NCBI RefSeq assembly: GCF_030683065.1
Contig: NZ_JAUXMX010000039.1
Location: forward strand, 1 to 37,421
Length of the DNA stretch: 37,421 bases
From: Pseudomonas sp.
Lineage (GTDB): Bacteria > Pseudomonadota > Gammaproteobacteria > Pseudomonadales > Pseudomonadaceae
Reading direction: 5' to 3'
Part shown: one piece after another, positions 25,804 through 35,227 of the stretch
How positions within the stretch are numbered: the stretch's first letter is position 1
Layout of the letters: the number at the start of each line of letters is the position of its first letter
Made by a program: the position numbers and the translations under genes
Notes under the pieces: model-generated
The model's input: the letters and a program-made list of their open reading frames with translations, nothing else
The model's database searches: none
What the model was told of the DNA's origin: nothing

Positions 25804-28800
25804 ATGATCCGCTGGATAGTGGGCCTCGGCAGCCTCGTCCTCGCGCTGTTCTTTGCCACGCTGGGCGGGCTCGCCCTGAGCGAGCAGGAGTCCTTATGGC
25901 AGCAACAGATGGCCAAGCAGACTGAGGTGCAGCGCTTGGTACTGCAAAGCACGCAACGGCGCCAGCGCGATCAGGCGCTGTTACTGGCGCAGAGCATTGC
26001 CGCCGACGCCTGGGTCATCGAACTGGTGCGCCAAGCCTACGCCCTGCACCACAGCGGCAGCCCAGACCAGGACGCCTCCAACGCCATCCGCAACCAGCTC
26101 TATACCCGTCTGGCGCCACGCTGGCGCAATCTGCAGAGCAGCCACCCGTTCAAGCTCTACATCCACCTCGCCCCCTCGGCGCAAGTCCTGCTGCGCGTGC
26201 ATCAACCCGAACGCTTTGGCGATCAGCCAGAGGCTCACCGCGTGATGCTCACCGACGCCCTGCATGACCAGCACAACAAGGCGGGCCTGGGGCTTGGCGC
26301 CGACAGCCTGGTGATGCGCGCCATAACCCCCTTGCAGGTCGATGGCACACTCAAGCCCATGGCCATTGGCGCCCTGGAAGTCAGCCTGAGCCTGCACAAT
26401 GATCTGCAACAGCTGGATCAGGAACTGGATGCCGGTATCGCCCTGCTGTTCAAGCGCAGCCCGCAAGCACCAGAGTTCGGCGGCGAGGCGCTGCGCGGCC
26501 TGAGCGACAACCACGCTGACTGGTCCCTTGAAGGCTTCTCACGCCCGCAGATCCAGCACTGGAAAACCCAACAATTATTGTCCGCCCCAGACGCTGGCAA
26601 CAGGCTGAGGTTGCTCGAGGATCAGGGCCGTACTTACCTGCTCAATCAGGTGCTGCTGCCTGGCTACACGTCGGCAGCCGATCCCAAGCAAAGCACTGCG
26701 GTCGTGGCCTTGACCTGGCGCGACATCAGCACGCAAGTTGCGCAGCACCAGAGCGACCGCCAGTGGCTAATCGGCAAATGGCTGCTGGCCTGGGGCGGCG
26801 CAGAAGCCTTGCTCCTGTTATTGCTGCTGAGCACTCGCCATGCCAGCCAAACCCTGATGCGCCGCCACCGTGACGAACTGCAGCAAAGGCACCAGCAAAG
26901 CGAGCAGTCGCGTCAGTTGCTGGCAATCATCGCCCAGGCCCAGGCCGCGTATATCACGGCACAGAACCAGCGCGAAGCCTTCGATGCACTGCTTTCGCGC
27001 ATTCTCGAGCTGACCGCCAGTCAGTTCGGCTTTATCGGCGAAGTGCTCGAAGATGAGCTGGGCGCGCCCTACCTGCACACCTACAGCATCAGCAATATTG
27101 CCTGGGACAGCGCCAGTGCTGCGCTCTATGCAGAGCGCTTGGCCCAGGGCATGGAATTCCGCAACCTGGACACCCTGTTTGGCCGGGTCATGCTCAGCGG
27201 CACGGCACTGATCAGCAATCAGCCTGCGGAGCATCCGCAAAGCGGCGGTTTACCTCATGGCCACCCGCCGCTGCTGGCGTTTGCCGGTCTGCCGATCCAC
27301 AGCCATGGCCGCCTAGTGGGGATGCTTGGCCTGGCCAATCGCGCCGAAGGTTACCAGGAGGCTCTGGCCGAACAGTTGCAGCCCTTACTCGCCACCTTGG
27401 GCCAGTTGATCGAGGCGCTGCGCCGCGACGTGCAGCGCGAGCAGGCGCAGCAGCATCTGCAGCGCCAGCAAACAGCCCTGCGCGCACTCAACGAAATTGC
27501 CGCCCTACCCACCCTGAGCAGTCAGGAGCAGCTGCGCCAGGCACTGCAGATGGGCGCCAGCTTCTACCAGGTGCCATTCGCCATAATCAGTCAGATCGAA
27601 GCCGACGATTACCAGGTACGCGCTCAGGTTTCACCCGCAGGCACCCTGAGTGACGGCCAGCATTTCCCCCTGGGTGACACCTACTGCAGCATCACCCTGC
27701 ACAGCGATGAAGTGCTGGCCATCGACGCCATGGGCCAGTCGGCCCACGCTGATCATCCCTGCTACCCGCTGTTCAACCTGGAAACCTATATTGGCACGGC
27801 AATCTGGGTCGCTGGCCAGCGCTTCGGCACCTTGTCCTTCGCTTCGCCCGAGGCACGCAAGCAACCGTTCGATGAGGCCGACCGCGAGTTCCTCCGCTTA
27901 TTCGCCCGCTGGATCGGCGCCACCCTGGAACGCCAGCAGCAGGAGCAGACGCGCCAGACCCTGCTGGAGCGCCTGGGTCAGGCCCAGCAAATAGCTCGGC
28001 TGGGGCATTGGCAAGCCAACCTGCAGACGGGCGAGCTGGACTGGTCGAGCATCATCTTCGATATTTTCGGGTATGACGCCGAGGTGATGACCCCGAATAT
28101 CGAAACCTTCAAAAGCGCCGTGCACCCTGACGACCGTGCCCTCGTCGAGGCCAGCGAACAACGCGTGCTGGCGGGCGGCTTACATGACGTGGTGCACCGC
28201 ATCGTGCGCCCCGACGGCGAGATCCGCTGGGTCCATGAATTAGCGCGCCTGCAGGCGGACGACCAAGGCCGAATGAACCGGCTGAGCGGTACTGTGCAAG
28301 ACGTCAGCGAAGCCAAGCAGCGCGAAGAATCTGTCTACGAGGCGCGCGCATTCCTCCAGGCGGTGCTCGACTCAGCGACCGGCGTTTCCATCATTGCCAC
28401 CGACACCTGCGGAGTGATCAGCCTGTTCAATCCCGGCGCCGAAATGCTCACCGGCTATTCGGCCGCCGAGGTGATCGGCCAGCACTCGCCGATGTTGTTT
28501 CACCAACCCGAAGAAGTGCGGGCACGCGGCAGCGAGCTGAGCCACGAGGCTGGACGCGAAATCAGTGGCTTCGAGGTGTTCGTCGCCAATATTCAGAAAG
28601 GCGAGGCAAAAGCCCACCAGTGGACCTATGTCCGCAAGAACGGCGAGCCGCGCCTGGTCAATCTGACCATCAGCGCTATTCGCGATGCGCACGACAGCAT
28701 CTATGGCTACCTGGGTATTGCCACCGATGTCAGCGCTCTACAGCACGCTACCCGTGCCCTGCAAAAGAGCGAAAGTCGCTTCCGCAGCATGGTCGCCAAC

Positions 28801-30603
28801 CTCCCGGGCGTGGTCTACCGCTGTCTCCACGATGCGCAATGGACCATGCGTTTCATGGGCGATGAGATCGAGCAGCTGAGTGGTTATCCGGCCAGCGACT
28901 TTATTGATAATCGGATACGCAGCTACGCCAGCGTGGTCCACCCGCACGATCTGGACAGCACCTATGCCGTCCAGGAGCAGATCTTGCGCCAGAGCGTGTT
29001 CGAGCTGACCTACCGCATCCAGCATGCCGATGGCCACAGCGTATGGGTGCGGGAAAAAGGCCGCGGAGAATACGACAATCAGGGCAACCTGCTGTGGCTG
29101 GACGGCTTTATCTGGGACATCAGCGAGCGCAAACAGATCGAAGATGAACTGAAACTCAGCCAGCAACTGTTCAGCAATGCCTTCAACACCGCACCGCAGG
29201 GCATGGCACTAGTCAGCCCCGAGGGACGCTGGTTGGAGGTCAACGACGAACTCTGCCGCATGCTCGGCTACAACCGCGCACAACTGCTGGCCGGCGACTT
29301 TCAGCAGATCACCCACCCCGATGATCTGGCCGACGACCTGAATAATGTCAAAGCGCTACTGGCCGGAGGGATCAACGGCTACCAGATGGAAAAACGCTAC
29401 CTGGATAGTCAGGGACGGATTATCTGGGTACTGCTCAGCGTGTCGCTGGTGCGCGATAGCGAAGGCCTGCCGGTGCACTTTGTCGCGCAGATTCAGGACG
29501 TCAGCGAGCGCGTCACTGCCGAGCGGGCCATGCGCGAGAGCGAGCACTACCTGCGCACTGTGCTCGACAACATCCTGGATGCCATCATCACCATCGATGA
29601 ACAGGGCTGCATCGAGACGTTCAATCACGCCGCGGAAAAACTGTTCGATTACAGCGTGGCCCAAGTAGCAGGACAAAATGTCAGGTTACTGATGCCCGAG
29701 CCCCATCGCGCGGCCCACGATGGCTACCTTGCGCGTTATCAGCAAACCGGTGAGACCCGACTGATTGGTAAGGTGCGCGAGCTTGAGGGCATGCGCAGCA
29801 ATGGCGAACTGTTCGCCATGGAGCTGGCCGTGTCGCAGATCAGTCACCAGGGCCAGCGGCGCTTCATTGCCGTGATCCGCGACATCAGCGAACGCAAGCG
29901 CATCGAAAAGATGAAGAGTGAGTTCGTCTCGACCGTCAGCCATGAGCTGCGCACCCCGCTGACCGCTATCGCCGGCTGCCTCGGCTTGATCAATGGCGGC
30001 GTGCTCGGCGCGGTGCCGGTCGACATGCAGCAGATGCTGACAATTGCCCAGGACAACAGCAAACACCTTAGCAAGCTGATCAATGACCTGCTGGACATGG
30101 ACAAACTGGTAGCTGGCAAGATGCTCATCGAACTGAGCGAGTACGCCCTGCAACCGCTGCTCGAACAAGCCATTGCGCAGAACCAGCCGTATGCCAGCCA
30201 ATACCAGGTGCACTTGCGGCTGCGCGAACCCGTGGTGGCGGCCCAGATCCGCGTCGACAGCCAGCGACTGGCCCAGGTGCTGGCCAACCTGTTGTCCAAC
30301 GCAGCCAAGTTCTCGCCCGCAGGCCAAGCCGTCGAGGTTGCCGTAGACCATTTGGGTGAGCGGGTGCGGGTCAGCGTTCGTGACCAGGGCACGGGGATTC
30401 CCGAGGCCTTCAAGACCCGTATCTTCGCCAAGTTCTCCCAGGCCGACGCCAGCGACACACGGCAGAAAGGCGGCACCGGCCTAGGCCTGGCCATCAGCAA
30501 GGAGCTGATCGAACGCATGGGCGGCCAGATCGGCTTCGACTCGCCCGAGGGTCAAGGCGCGACGTTCTGGTTCGAGTTGCCGCTGGGAGCGCCGACAACC
30601 TGA
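25804..30603 (+). CDS. Large membrane sensor histidine kinase with two GAF and five PAS domains
   Basis: A 1599-residue sensor kinase. TM1 is at about 4-25 and TM2 at about 323-342, framing a periplasmic domain of about 300 residues. Cytoplasmic domains in order are GAF (about 390-540), GAF (about 560-705) and five PAS/PAC units starting near 728, 847, 990, 1119 and 1246. HisKA follows with the phosphoacceptor in STVSHELRTPL (H1380), then HATPase_c with NLLSNAAKF, DQGTGIP and GTGLGLAISKEL. The last PAS resembles the FixL type (EPHRAAHDGYLARY). Kinase motifs are intact. No receiver follows in the protein, but sequence resembling the second half of one is readable in the same frame after the stop. 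ATGAATAGCGCGCAATGA overlaps the start. The ligand cannot be predicted. Confidence 0.92.
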   Translation: MIRWIVGLGSLVLALFFATLGGLALSEQESLWQQQMAKQTEVQRLVLQSTQRRQRDQALLLAQSIAADAWVIELVRQAYALHHSGSPDQDASNAIRNQLYTRLAPRWRNLQSSHPFKLYIHLAPSAQVLLRVHQPERFGDQPEAHRVMLTDALHDQHNKAGLGLGADSLVMRAITPLQVDGTLKPMAIGALEVSLSLHNDLQQLDQELDAGIALLFKRSPQAPEFGGEALRGLSDNHADWSLEGFSRPQIQHWKTQQLLSAPDAGNRLRLLEDQGRTYLLNQVLLPGYTSAADPKQSTAVVALTWRDISTQVAQHQSDRQWLIGKWLLAWGGAEALLLLLLLSTRHASQTLMRRHRDELQQRHQQSEQSRQLLAIIAQAQAAYITAQNQREAFDALLSRILELTASQFGFIGEVLEDELGAPYLHTYSISNIAWDSASAALYAERLAQGMEFRNLDTLFGRVMLSGTALISNQPAEHPQSGGLPHGHPPLLAFAGLPIHSHGRLVGMLGLANRAEGYQEALAEQLQPLLATLGQLIEALRRDVQREQAQQHLQRQQTALRALNEIAALPTLSSQEQLRQALQMGASFYQVPFAIISQIEADDYQVRAQVSPAGTLSDGQHFPLGDTYCSITLHSDEVLAIDAMGQSAHADHPCYPLFNLETYIGTAIWVAGQRFGTLSFASPEARKQPFDEADREFLRLFARWIGATLERQQQEQTRQTLLERLGQAQQIARLGHWQANLQTGELDWSSIIFDIFGYDAEVMTPNIETFKSAVHPDDRALVEASEQRVLAGGLHDVVHRIVRPDGEIRWVHELARLQADDQGRMNRLSGTVQDVSEAKQREESVYEARAFLQAVLDSATGVSIIATDTCGVISLFNPGAEMLTGYSAAEVIGQHSPMLFHQPEEVRARGSELSHEAGREISGFEVFVANIQKGEAKAHQWTYVRKNGEPRLVNLTISAIRDAHDSIYGYLGIATDVSALQHATRALQKSESRFRSMVANLPGVVYRCLHDAQWTMRFMGDEIEQLSGYPASDFIDNRIRSYASVVHPHDLDSTYAVQEQILRQSVFELTYRIQHADGHSVWVREKGRGEYDNQGNLLWLDGFIWDISERKQIEDELKLSQQLFSNAFNTAPQGMALVSPEGRWLEVNDELCRMLGYNRAQLLAGDFQQITHPDDLADDLNNVKALLAGGINGYQMEKRYLDSQGRIIWVLLSVSLVRDSEGLPVHFVAQIQDVSERVTAERAMRESEHYLRTVLDNILDAIITIDEQGCIETFNHAAEKLFDYSVAQVAGQNVRLLMPEPHRAAHDGYLARYQQTGETRLIGKVRELEGMRSNGELFAMELAVSQISHQGQRRFIAVIRDISERKRIEKMKSEFVSTVSHELRTPLTAIAGCLGLINGGVLGAVPVDMQQMLTIAQDNSKHLSKLINDLLDMDKLVAGKMLIELSEYALQPLLEQAIAQNQPYASQYQVHLRLREPVVAAQIRVDSQRLAQVLANLLSNAAKFSPAGQAVEVAVDHLGERVRVSVRDQGTGIPEAFKTRIFAKFSQADASDTRQKGGTGLGLAISKELIERMGGQIGFDSPEGQGATFWFELPLGAPTT

Positions 30604-30809
30604 TCCTGCCGAGACCGATGGGAGTGGCTGGGGCTGCCCAAGGAACTCCGCCAGGTGCATCCGCGCCTGCCGGTGGTGGTATTATCCTGCGCGCAGTAGC
30701 CCGGCGAACAGCTCAGCCTGGTGGGCTGCGCACCGGCCAAATCACCCATGAATACGCGCCAACTTCTCACTCTTCCCATGCGCCTGCTGACCGCCAAAGG
30801 AGTTTTGCA
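30604..30809 (+). pseudogene. Remnant of a receiver domain, in frame with the kinase
   Basis: Translating on past the kinase TGA in the same frame gives RWEWLGLPKELRQVHPRLPV followed by VVLSCAQ, then a TAG. It continues PGEQLSLVGCAPAKSPMNTR and QLLTLPMRLLTAKG. These match the beta4, loop and alpha5 parts of a receiver domain (HPxLPVVVLSA, then GAxAxxxKPxNxxxLL). The first half of the domain, with the phosphorylated Asp, is missing. The simplest reading is that the kinase once was a hybrid kinase whose receiver has decayed through a stop and an internal deletion. It could instead be the remnant of a separate regulator. Confidence 0.5.
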
Positions 30810-31196
30810 ATGCCTGAACTGTCGCGAATTCTGCATGTGGAAGACGACCCCTCGATCCAGGCAGTGGCCAAAATTGCCCTGGAGGCGGTCGGGGGATTCA
30901 GGGTATTGAGTTGCTCGTGTGGCCAGGACGCACTGGACCAGGTGCAGGGCTTCGCCCCTGATTTCATCCTGCTGGATGTAATGATGCCCGGCATGGACGG
31001 CCCACAAACCCTGGCGAAAATTGCCCAATTGGTGGACCTCAGCCAAATACCCGTGGCCTTCATGACCGCCAAGGTACAACCCGCCGAGATCGAGCATTAC
31101 CGTAGCCTGGGCGCGCGCGATGTAATCATCAAACCCTTCGACCCGATGCAGCTAGCCGCCCAGGTCCGACAGATATGGAGCAGTGTTCATGGCTGA
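30810..31196 (+). CDS. Single-domain response regulator
   Basis: A 128-residue stand-alone receiver. It has the acidic pair in HVEDDPS (E11, D12), the phosphoacceptor in FILLDVMMPGMDG (D56), the switch T86 in FMTAK, and K108 in IIKPFDP. No output domain follows, so it would act as a phosphate shuttle or protein-binding module. The ATG at 30810 has AAAGGAG at ideal spacing; the longer open frame from 30618 has no such signal. Its stop overlaps the next start by eight bases. It probably receives phosphate from the kinase and passes it to the Hpt-containing protein downstream. Confidence 0.9.
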   Translation: MPELSRILHVEDDPSIQAVAKIALEAVGGFRVLSCSCGQDALDQVQGFAPDFILLDVMMPGMDGPQTLAKIAQLVDLSQIPVAFMTAKVQPAEIEHYRSLGARDVIIKPFDPMQLAAQVRQIWSSVHG

Positions 31197-32838
31197 ACGG
31201 CCCGCCCCAACCAGCGAACTGCAGCACCAACTGCAGTTGCTCAGCGAAAAATTCGCCGCGCGCCTGACCCAGGAACTGCCCGAACTCGCCAGCAAGGCGC
31301 AACTGCTGCTAGCCGCGGACAGCGAGACGCAGCTGCAGCAGTTGCGCAGCCTGCGCGATCAGCTGCATAAGCTGGCAGGGGCCGCCGGCACCTTCGGCTT
31401 CGCCAGTATTGGCCAACGTGCCCGCGACCTCGAACAACAGGCGACGCACTGGCTGGAGAGCCAGCGCCTGAAAGATCAGGATCTGCAGGCATTCATCGAC
31501 CAACTGCAGCAGTTCGCTGCGCAAAGCGTGCAGAACGACACGGCGCCGAGTAACCCCGCCCCTCTGCGATCAGGCCTGAAGGCCGAGACGGACACACACT
31601 GCATCTACATCCTCGAAGACGAGATCAGCGTCGGCGAAAACATGCGCCTGACCCTGGGCAACTTCGGCTATCACGCCGAGCACTTCAGCCGTATCGCCGA
31701 CTTCGATGCAGCACTGCAACGGCGTCTACCGGATGCGTTGATCATCGACGTCAACCTCGGCGATAACGAACAAAACGGCCTGGTGTATGCCGCCGCCCTG
31801 CAACAACGCCTGGAGCAACCACTGCCGCTGCTGGTGATTACCACCAAGGACGACTTCGCCACGCGCCTGGAGGCGGTTCGAGTCGGCGCCATGGGCTACT
31901 TCACCAAACCAGTGGACATCCCCCAGCTGGAGAACCGTCTGGAGCGCTGCTTTACCCAGCAGCAGGGTGAACCCTACCGGGTCCTGATCGTCGATGACGA
32001 TCATGACCTGGCCAGCCGCTACAGCCTGATCCTGCGCGGCGCCAATATGCTGGTTGAGGTACTGGAAAGCCCGGCGGGAATCTTCGCGGCCATGAGCCGT
32101 TTCAACCCGGAGGTGGTGCTGCTCGACGTCAACATGCCCGGTTGTACCGGCCCCGAGCTGGCGCAGATCATCCGCTTCAACGACGACTGGCTACGGGTGC
32201 CAATCATCTACCTGTCGGCGGAGACCAACATCAACCGGCAGATGAATGCCCTGATCAAAGCCGGCGACGACTTCGTCAGCAAGCCCATCTCCGATAACGC
32301 CCTGGTCACTACCGTGTTCTCCCGCGCCCAGCGCGCCCGCCTGCTGAGCATTGCCTTGTCACGCGACAGCCTGACCGGTCTGCTCAAGCATGCTGATATC
32401 AAGGAGCAGGTCGGCATCGAACTGGAGCGCGCACAACGCAGCGGCAAGCCGGCAAGCCTGGCGATGCTGGATATCGACTTATTCAAGAAGGTTAACGACA
32501 GCTACGGTCATGTCGCCGGCGATAACGTGATTCGCGCCCTGGCTAATCTGCTGCGCCAGCGCCTGCGCCGGGTCGATAGCCTGGGCCGCTACGGCGGTGA
32601 AGAGTTTCTCGTGGTGCTGCCCGACTGCACAGCCGAACAGGCCATGAGAGTTCTCGATGAAATTCGCCAGCGCTTTGCCGAGCTGCACTTCATCGCTGGC
32701 GGCAGCGAGTTCTCGGTAACCCTGAGTGCGGGTATCGCCTCGACCGAGCACGGTGCACAGGATGCCGGCGAACTGCTGGACCGTGCCGACCGCGCACTCT
32801 ATGTAGCCAAGCACGGCGGCCGCAATCAGGTTCGTTAG
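31189..32838 (+). CDS. Hpt-REC-REC-GGDEF response regulator (diguanylate cyclase)
   Basis: A 549-residue protein. Residues about 1-112 form an Hpt-like helical bundle with the phosphoacceptor H60 in QLHKLAGAAGTFGF. Two receivers follow: about 138-255 with D187 (IIDVNLGD) and K240 (FTKPVD), and about 263-380 with D313 (LLDVNMPG) and K365 (VSKPI). The C-terminal GGDEF domain has RYGGEEF (469-473) and an RxxD site (RRVD, 460-463), so c-di-GMP synthesis with feedback inhibition looks intact. The ATG at 31189 lies within the previous gene; a GTG form from 31183 is also open. The combination links phosphorelay steps to c-di-GMP production in one protein and is likely the output of the kinase. Confidence 0.9.
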   Translation: MAERPAPTSELQHQLQLLSEKFAARLTQELPELASKAQLLLAADSETQLQQLRSLRDQLHKLAGAAGTFGFASIGQRARDLEQQATHWLESQRLKDQDLQAFIDQLQQFAAQSVQNDTAPSNPAPLRSGLKAETDTHCIYILEDEISVGENMRLTLGNFGYHAEHFSRIADFDAALQRRLPDALIIDVNLGDNEQNGLVYAAALQQRLEQPLPLLVITTKDDFATRLEAVRVGAMGYFTKPVDIPQLENRLERCFTQQQGEPYRVLIVDDDHDLASRYSLILRGANMLVEVLESPAGIFAAMSRFNPEVVLLDVNMPGCTGPELAQIIRFNDDWLRVPIIYLSAETNINRQMNALIKAGDDFVSKPISDNALVTTVFSRAQRARLLSIALSRDSLTGLLKHADIKEQVGIELERAQRSGKPASLAMLDIDLFKKVNDSYGHVAGDNVIRALANLLRQRLRRVDSLGRYGGEEFLVVLPDCTAEQAMRVLDEIRQRFAELHFIAGGSEFSVTLSAGIASTEHGAQDAGELLDRADRALYVAKHGGRNQVR

Positions 32839-32984
32839 CCGCAGCGGTTTTATACGCCCGCGCCAGCAGCAACCCAACTGGCTTTCCTGACCGCGCCGGC
32901 AACAGCGCGTTGCGATGCTGCTTGCCCGCGTATTACCCGGCAACCTTTACAAATCATGTCGAGCCGGGAACTCAGCGCGCCATA

Positions 32985-33006
32985 ACTGTACAAATACTGT
33001 GCAAAA
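32985..33006 (+). promoter_or_regulatory. Direct repeat in the fasciclin gene promoter region
   Basis: ACTGTACAAAT is followed directly by ACTGTGCAAAA, 29 bp before the start codon. It could be a regulator-binding site; the regulator is unknown and the match is short. Confidence 0.3.
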
Positions 33007-33034
33007 CAAATAACCCTGTACTAGGAGTATTTCT

Positions 33035-33547
33035 ATGTTTGCTCAGCTCAATGCAACCACTCAAAGCTTCAAACGCGCCCTGATGATCACCTCCGCCGCC
33101 CTTACCCTGGTGGCCGCGCCGGCATTTGCCGACAGCCATGGTGGCAAGAAGGACATCGTCGACACAGCCGTCGCTGCGGGTCAGTTCACCACCCTGGTGA
33201 CCGCCGTGACCGCTGCCGGCCTGGTCGAAACCCTTAAAGGCGAAGGTCCTTTCACCGTCTTCGCACCCAATGATGCGGCCTTCGCCAAAGTCCCCAAGGC
33301 GGACCTCGATGCCCTGCTGGCCGATAAGGACAAGCTGACCGCCGTGCTCACCTACCACGTTGTTCCGGGCAAGCTGATGGCCGCTGATCTGGCCGGCAAG
33401 ACCAGCCTGAAAACTGTACAAGGTGGTGAACTGACGCTAGACACCAGTGACGGCGTCAGCGTCGACGGCGCCACCGTCAGCACCGCCGACATCGAAACCA
33501 GCAATGGCGTTATCCACGTCATCGACAGCGTGGTAATGCCCAAGTAA
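33035..33547 (+). CDS. Secreted fasciclin (FAS1) domain protein
   Basis: A 170-residue exported protein. A signal peptide ([20 protein letters not shown] through APAFA-D) is followed by a single FAS1 domain: [19 protein letters not shown] (40-58), [15 protein letters not shown] (H1 motif) and TYHVVPGKL, then [13 protein letters not shown] (H2 motif) at the end. FAS1 domains mediate adhesion at the cell surface or periplasm; the bacterial role is mostly unknown. TAGGAG precedes the ATG. A strong terminator follows, so it is monocistronic. Confidence 0.93.
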   Translation: MFAQLNATTQSFKRALMITSAALTLVAAPAFADSHGGKKDIVDTAVAAGQFTTLVTAVTAAGLVETLKGEGPFTVFAPNDAAFAKVPKADLDALLADKDKLTAVLTYHVVPGKLMAADLAGKTSLKTVQGGELTLDTSDGVSVDGATVSTADIETSNGVIHVIDSVVMPK

Positions 33548-33565
33548 CCACTCGCTCGCCGGACC

Positions 33566-33600
33566 AAGGCCGACACCCGAAAGGGGTCGGCCTTTTTCTT
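33566..33600 (+). terminator. Intrinsic terminator of the fasciclin gene
   Basis: GGCCGACACCC and GGGGTCGGCC pair around GAAA with one bulge and are followed by TTTTTCTT, 20 bp after the stop. Confidence 0.85.
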
Positions 33601-33627
33601 AGCGATGTACCCGCTATGTGTTGCCCA

Positions 33628-33652
33628 TGTAGGAGCCAGCTTGCTGGCGATC
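33628..33652. repeat. REP-like unit, TGTAGGAGCCAGCTTGCTGGCGAT family, copy 1
   Basis: TGTAGGAGCCAGCTTGCTGG is the sequence also found at 35822 (the two share at least 24 bp), with an internal GCCAGC-TT-GCTGGC stem. About 30 bp further both copies have AGCATCGTCGGAGCGCC, so the shared unit is longer than the stem. It lies in the 318-bp gap between the fasciclin gene and the oxidase gene. Confidence 0.75.
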
Positions 33653-33825
33653 CGGGCCAACAAAAAGCACAACAGCATCGTCGGAGCGCCAGGCCGGAGC
33701 GAGCGGGTTTCTGCAAAGAGCTTCGGCTCATCGCCTCACAACACGCAATGGGTACATAGCCTTTTTCTTGGAAGCGCCGCAGTCAAAACATGCCGGCTTG
33801 GCTTTGTGAAATTTATAGCGTAGAT

Positions 33826-33856
33826 TTTCATGAAATTATTATCTTCAGATTTCATG
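33826..33856. promoter_or_regulatory. Repeated TTTCATGA elements upstream of the PuuB-like oxidase
   Basis: A palindrome TTTCATGAAA at about 33827-33836 and a second TTTCATGA ending at 33857 lie just upstream of the start at 33866, in an AT-rich stretch unlike the surrounding DNA. They may be operator half-sites, possibly for the HTH-cupin regulator encoded two genes on. This is inference. Confidence 0.35.
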
Positions 33857-33865
33857 AGGCGCGCT

Positions 33866-35155
33866 ATGTTTAAACAATCCGCCCAGCATATCGGCACGTA
33901 TTACGCCGCCACCTACCCGGGGCAGATTCCACTGCGCCCGCGTTTGCAAGAAGCCTTGCAGTGCGATGTGCTGATCATTGGCGGCGGCTTCAGCGGCCTG
34001 CACACCGGCTTGCGCCTGGCCCTGGCCGGCAAAAAAGTGGTGCTGCTGGAAGCCAGCCGCCTGGCCTGGGCGGCCTCGGGGCGTAATGGCGGGCAGGCGC
34101 TGCCGGGTTGGTCCTGCGACATGCCGCCGCTGGAGAAGGCCCTTGGCCTGGAGCGCGCCCGCCGCCTGTGGGACAGCATGGTCTGGGCTGCCGATGAAAT
34201 GCGCGAGCTGCCTGTGCGAAACGGCTTCGATATCGACTACCGCAGCGGCGCGATCTACACCGCCGTGCTGCCGCGCCGCGTGCGCCAACTGCAGGACAGC
34301 ATCGAAGAAGCTGAACAGAAATACGGCTACACGCAGCTGAGCTTTATTGCCAAAGACGAACTGCCGCAGTGGATCGCCAGCCCGCGCTACCTGGCCGCCG
34401 TGCATGACAGCGGCGCCGCCCAGCTCAACCCGCTGAAGTTGGCCCAAGGCCTGGCCGATGCCATCGAGAAAGCCGGCGGAAAGCTCTTCGAGCAGACCCA
34501 GGCGCTCAGCTACAGCGAGACAGCGGACGGTTATGTGGCACGCACCGAACAGGGCGAGGTGCGCAGCGACGTGCTGGTGCTGGCCTGCAACGCCTATATC
34601 GACAAACTCGATGCGCAACTGTCGAAGCGTCTGCTGCCTGTCGGCTCCTACCAGGTCACCACCGCGCCGCTGGACCCAGAACTGGCGCGCTCGCTGCTAC
34701 CGCGCGGCACCTGCGCCATCGACAACCAATTCGTCCCCGACTATTTCCGCGTCACCCCGGACAATCGCCTGCTGTTCGGCGGCGGCTGCACCTACCTGGG
34801 CGGCATCCCCAAGGATGTGCCAGCAGCCACCCGCCCCTATCTGGAGCGGGTGTTCCCGCAACTGCGCGGCGTGCAGATCGACTACGGCTGGGGCGGGCAT
34901 ATCGACTGCACGATGCAGCGCACCCCGGACGTCGGACGCAACGGGCAGAAGTACTGGCTGCAAGGCTTCTCTGGCCATGGCATTTTGCCGACCCTGGCCG
35001 CGGCTCGCGCGGTGAGCGACGCGATCCTCGGTGACGCCGATCTGCTTGAGTTGTACCAGGGCCTGAGCAACCCGCGCTTTCCCGGCGGCGACCTGCTCGC
35101 CGCACCGATCGAAGCCGTCGGCAAGGCCTGGTATAGGCTGCGTGACATTGTCTAA
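33866..35155 (+). CDS. FAD-dependent amine oxidase, gamma-glutamylputrescine oxidoreductase (PuuB/PauB-like)
   Basis: A 429-residue flavoprotein of the DAO/GlyOx family that would oxidise a gamma-glutamylated polyamine to the aldehyde, producing H2O2 and ammonia. It shows VLIIGGGFSGLHTGLRLA (FAD-binding, 36-53), the WAASGRNGGQ segment (about 68-77) typical of PuuB-like enzymes, NRLLFGGGCTY and the C-terminal GFSGHGI (about 370-376) that completes the FAD site. The ATG at 33866 is chosen because TGAGGCG lies upstream; the frame is open from 33830. It is followed by the HTH-cupin regulator (72-bp gap) and a glutamylpolyamine synthetase, the PuuB-PuuR-PuuA combination. Substrate is inferred from context. 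Confidence 0.87.
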   Translation: MFKQSAQHIGTYYAATYPGQIPLRPRLQEALQCDVLIIGGGFSGLHTGLRLALAGKKVVLLEASRLAWAASGRNGGQALPGWSCDMPPLEKALGLERARRLWDSMVWAADEMRELPVRNGFDIDYRSGAIYTAVLPRRVRQLQDSIEEAEQKYGYTQLSFIAKDELPQWIASPRYLAAVHDSGAAQLNPLKLAQGLADAIEKAGGKLFEQTQALSYSETADGYVARTEQGEVRSDVLVLACNAYIDKLDAQLSKRLLPVGSYQVTTAPLDPELARSLLPRGTCAIDNQFVPDYFRVTPDNRLLFGGGCTYLGGIPKDVPAATRPYLERVFPQLRGVQIDYGWGGHIDCTMQRTPDVGRNGQKYWLQGFSGHGILPTLAAARAVSDAILGDADLLELYQGLSNPRFPGGDLLAAPIEAVGKAWYRLRDIV

Positions 35156-35171
35156 ACAAAGCCACAGAGCC

Positions 35172-35201
35172 GTAGGATGGGTTGAGCGTGCGATACCCAT
35201 C
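35172..35201. repeat. REP-like unit between the oxidase and the cupin regulator
   Basis: GTAGGATGGGTTGAGCG followed by ATACCCATC forms an imperfect stem and resembles the unit at 17819-17847. It occupies most of the gap before the regulator. Confidence 0.55.
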
Positions 35202-35227
35202 AATCTGACCCCACGAAGGACATGAGC

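Noticed and set aside
32985..33006. TGTACA-type repeat before the fasciclin gene as a light-responsive MerR/LitR site
   Set aside because: The match to any known LitR-type site could not be established from memory; kept only as an unassigned direct repeat.
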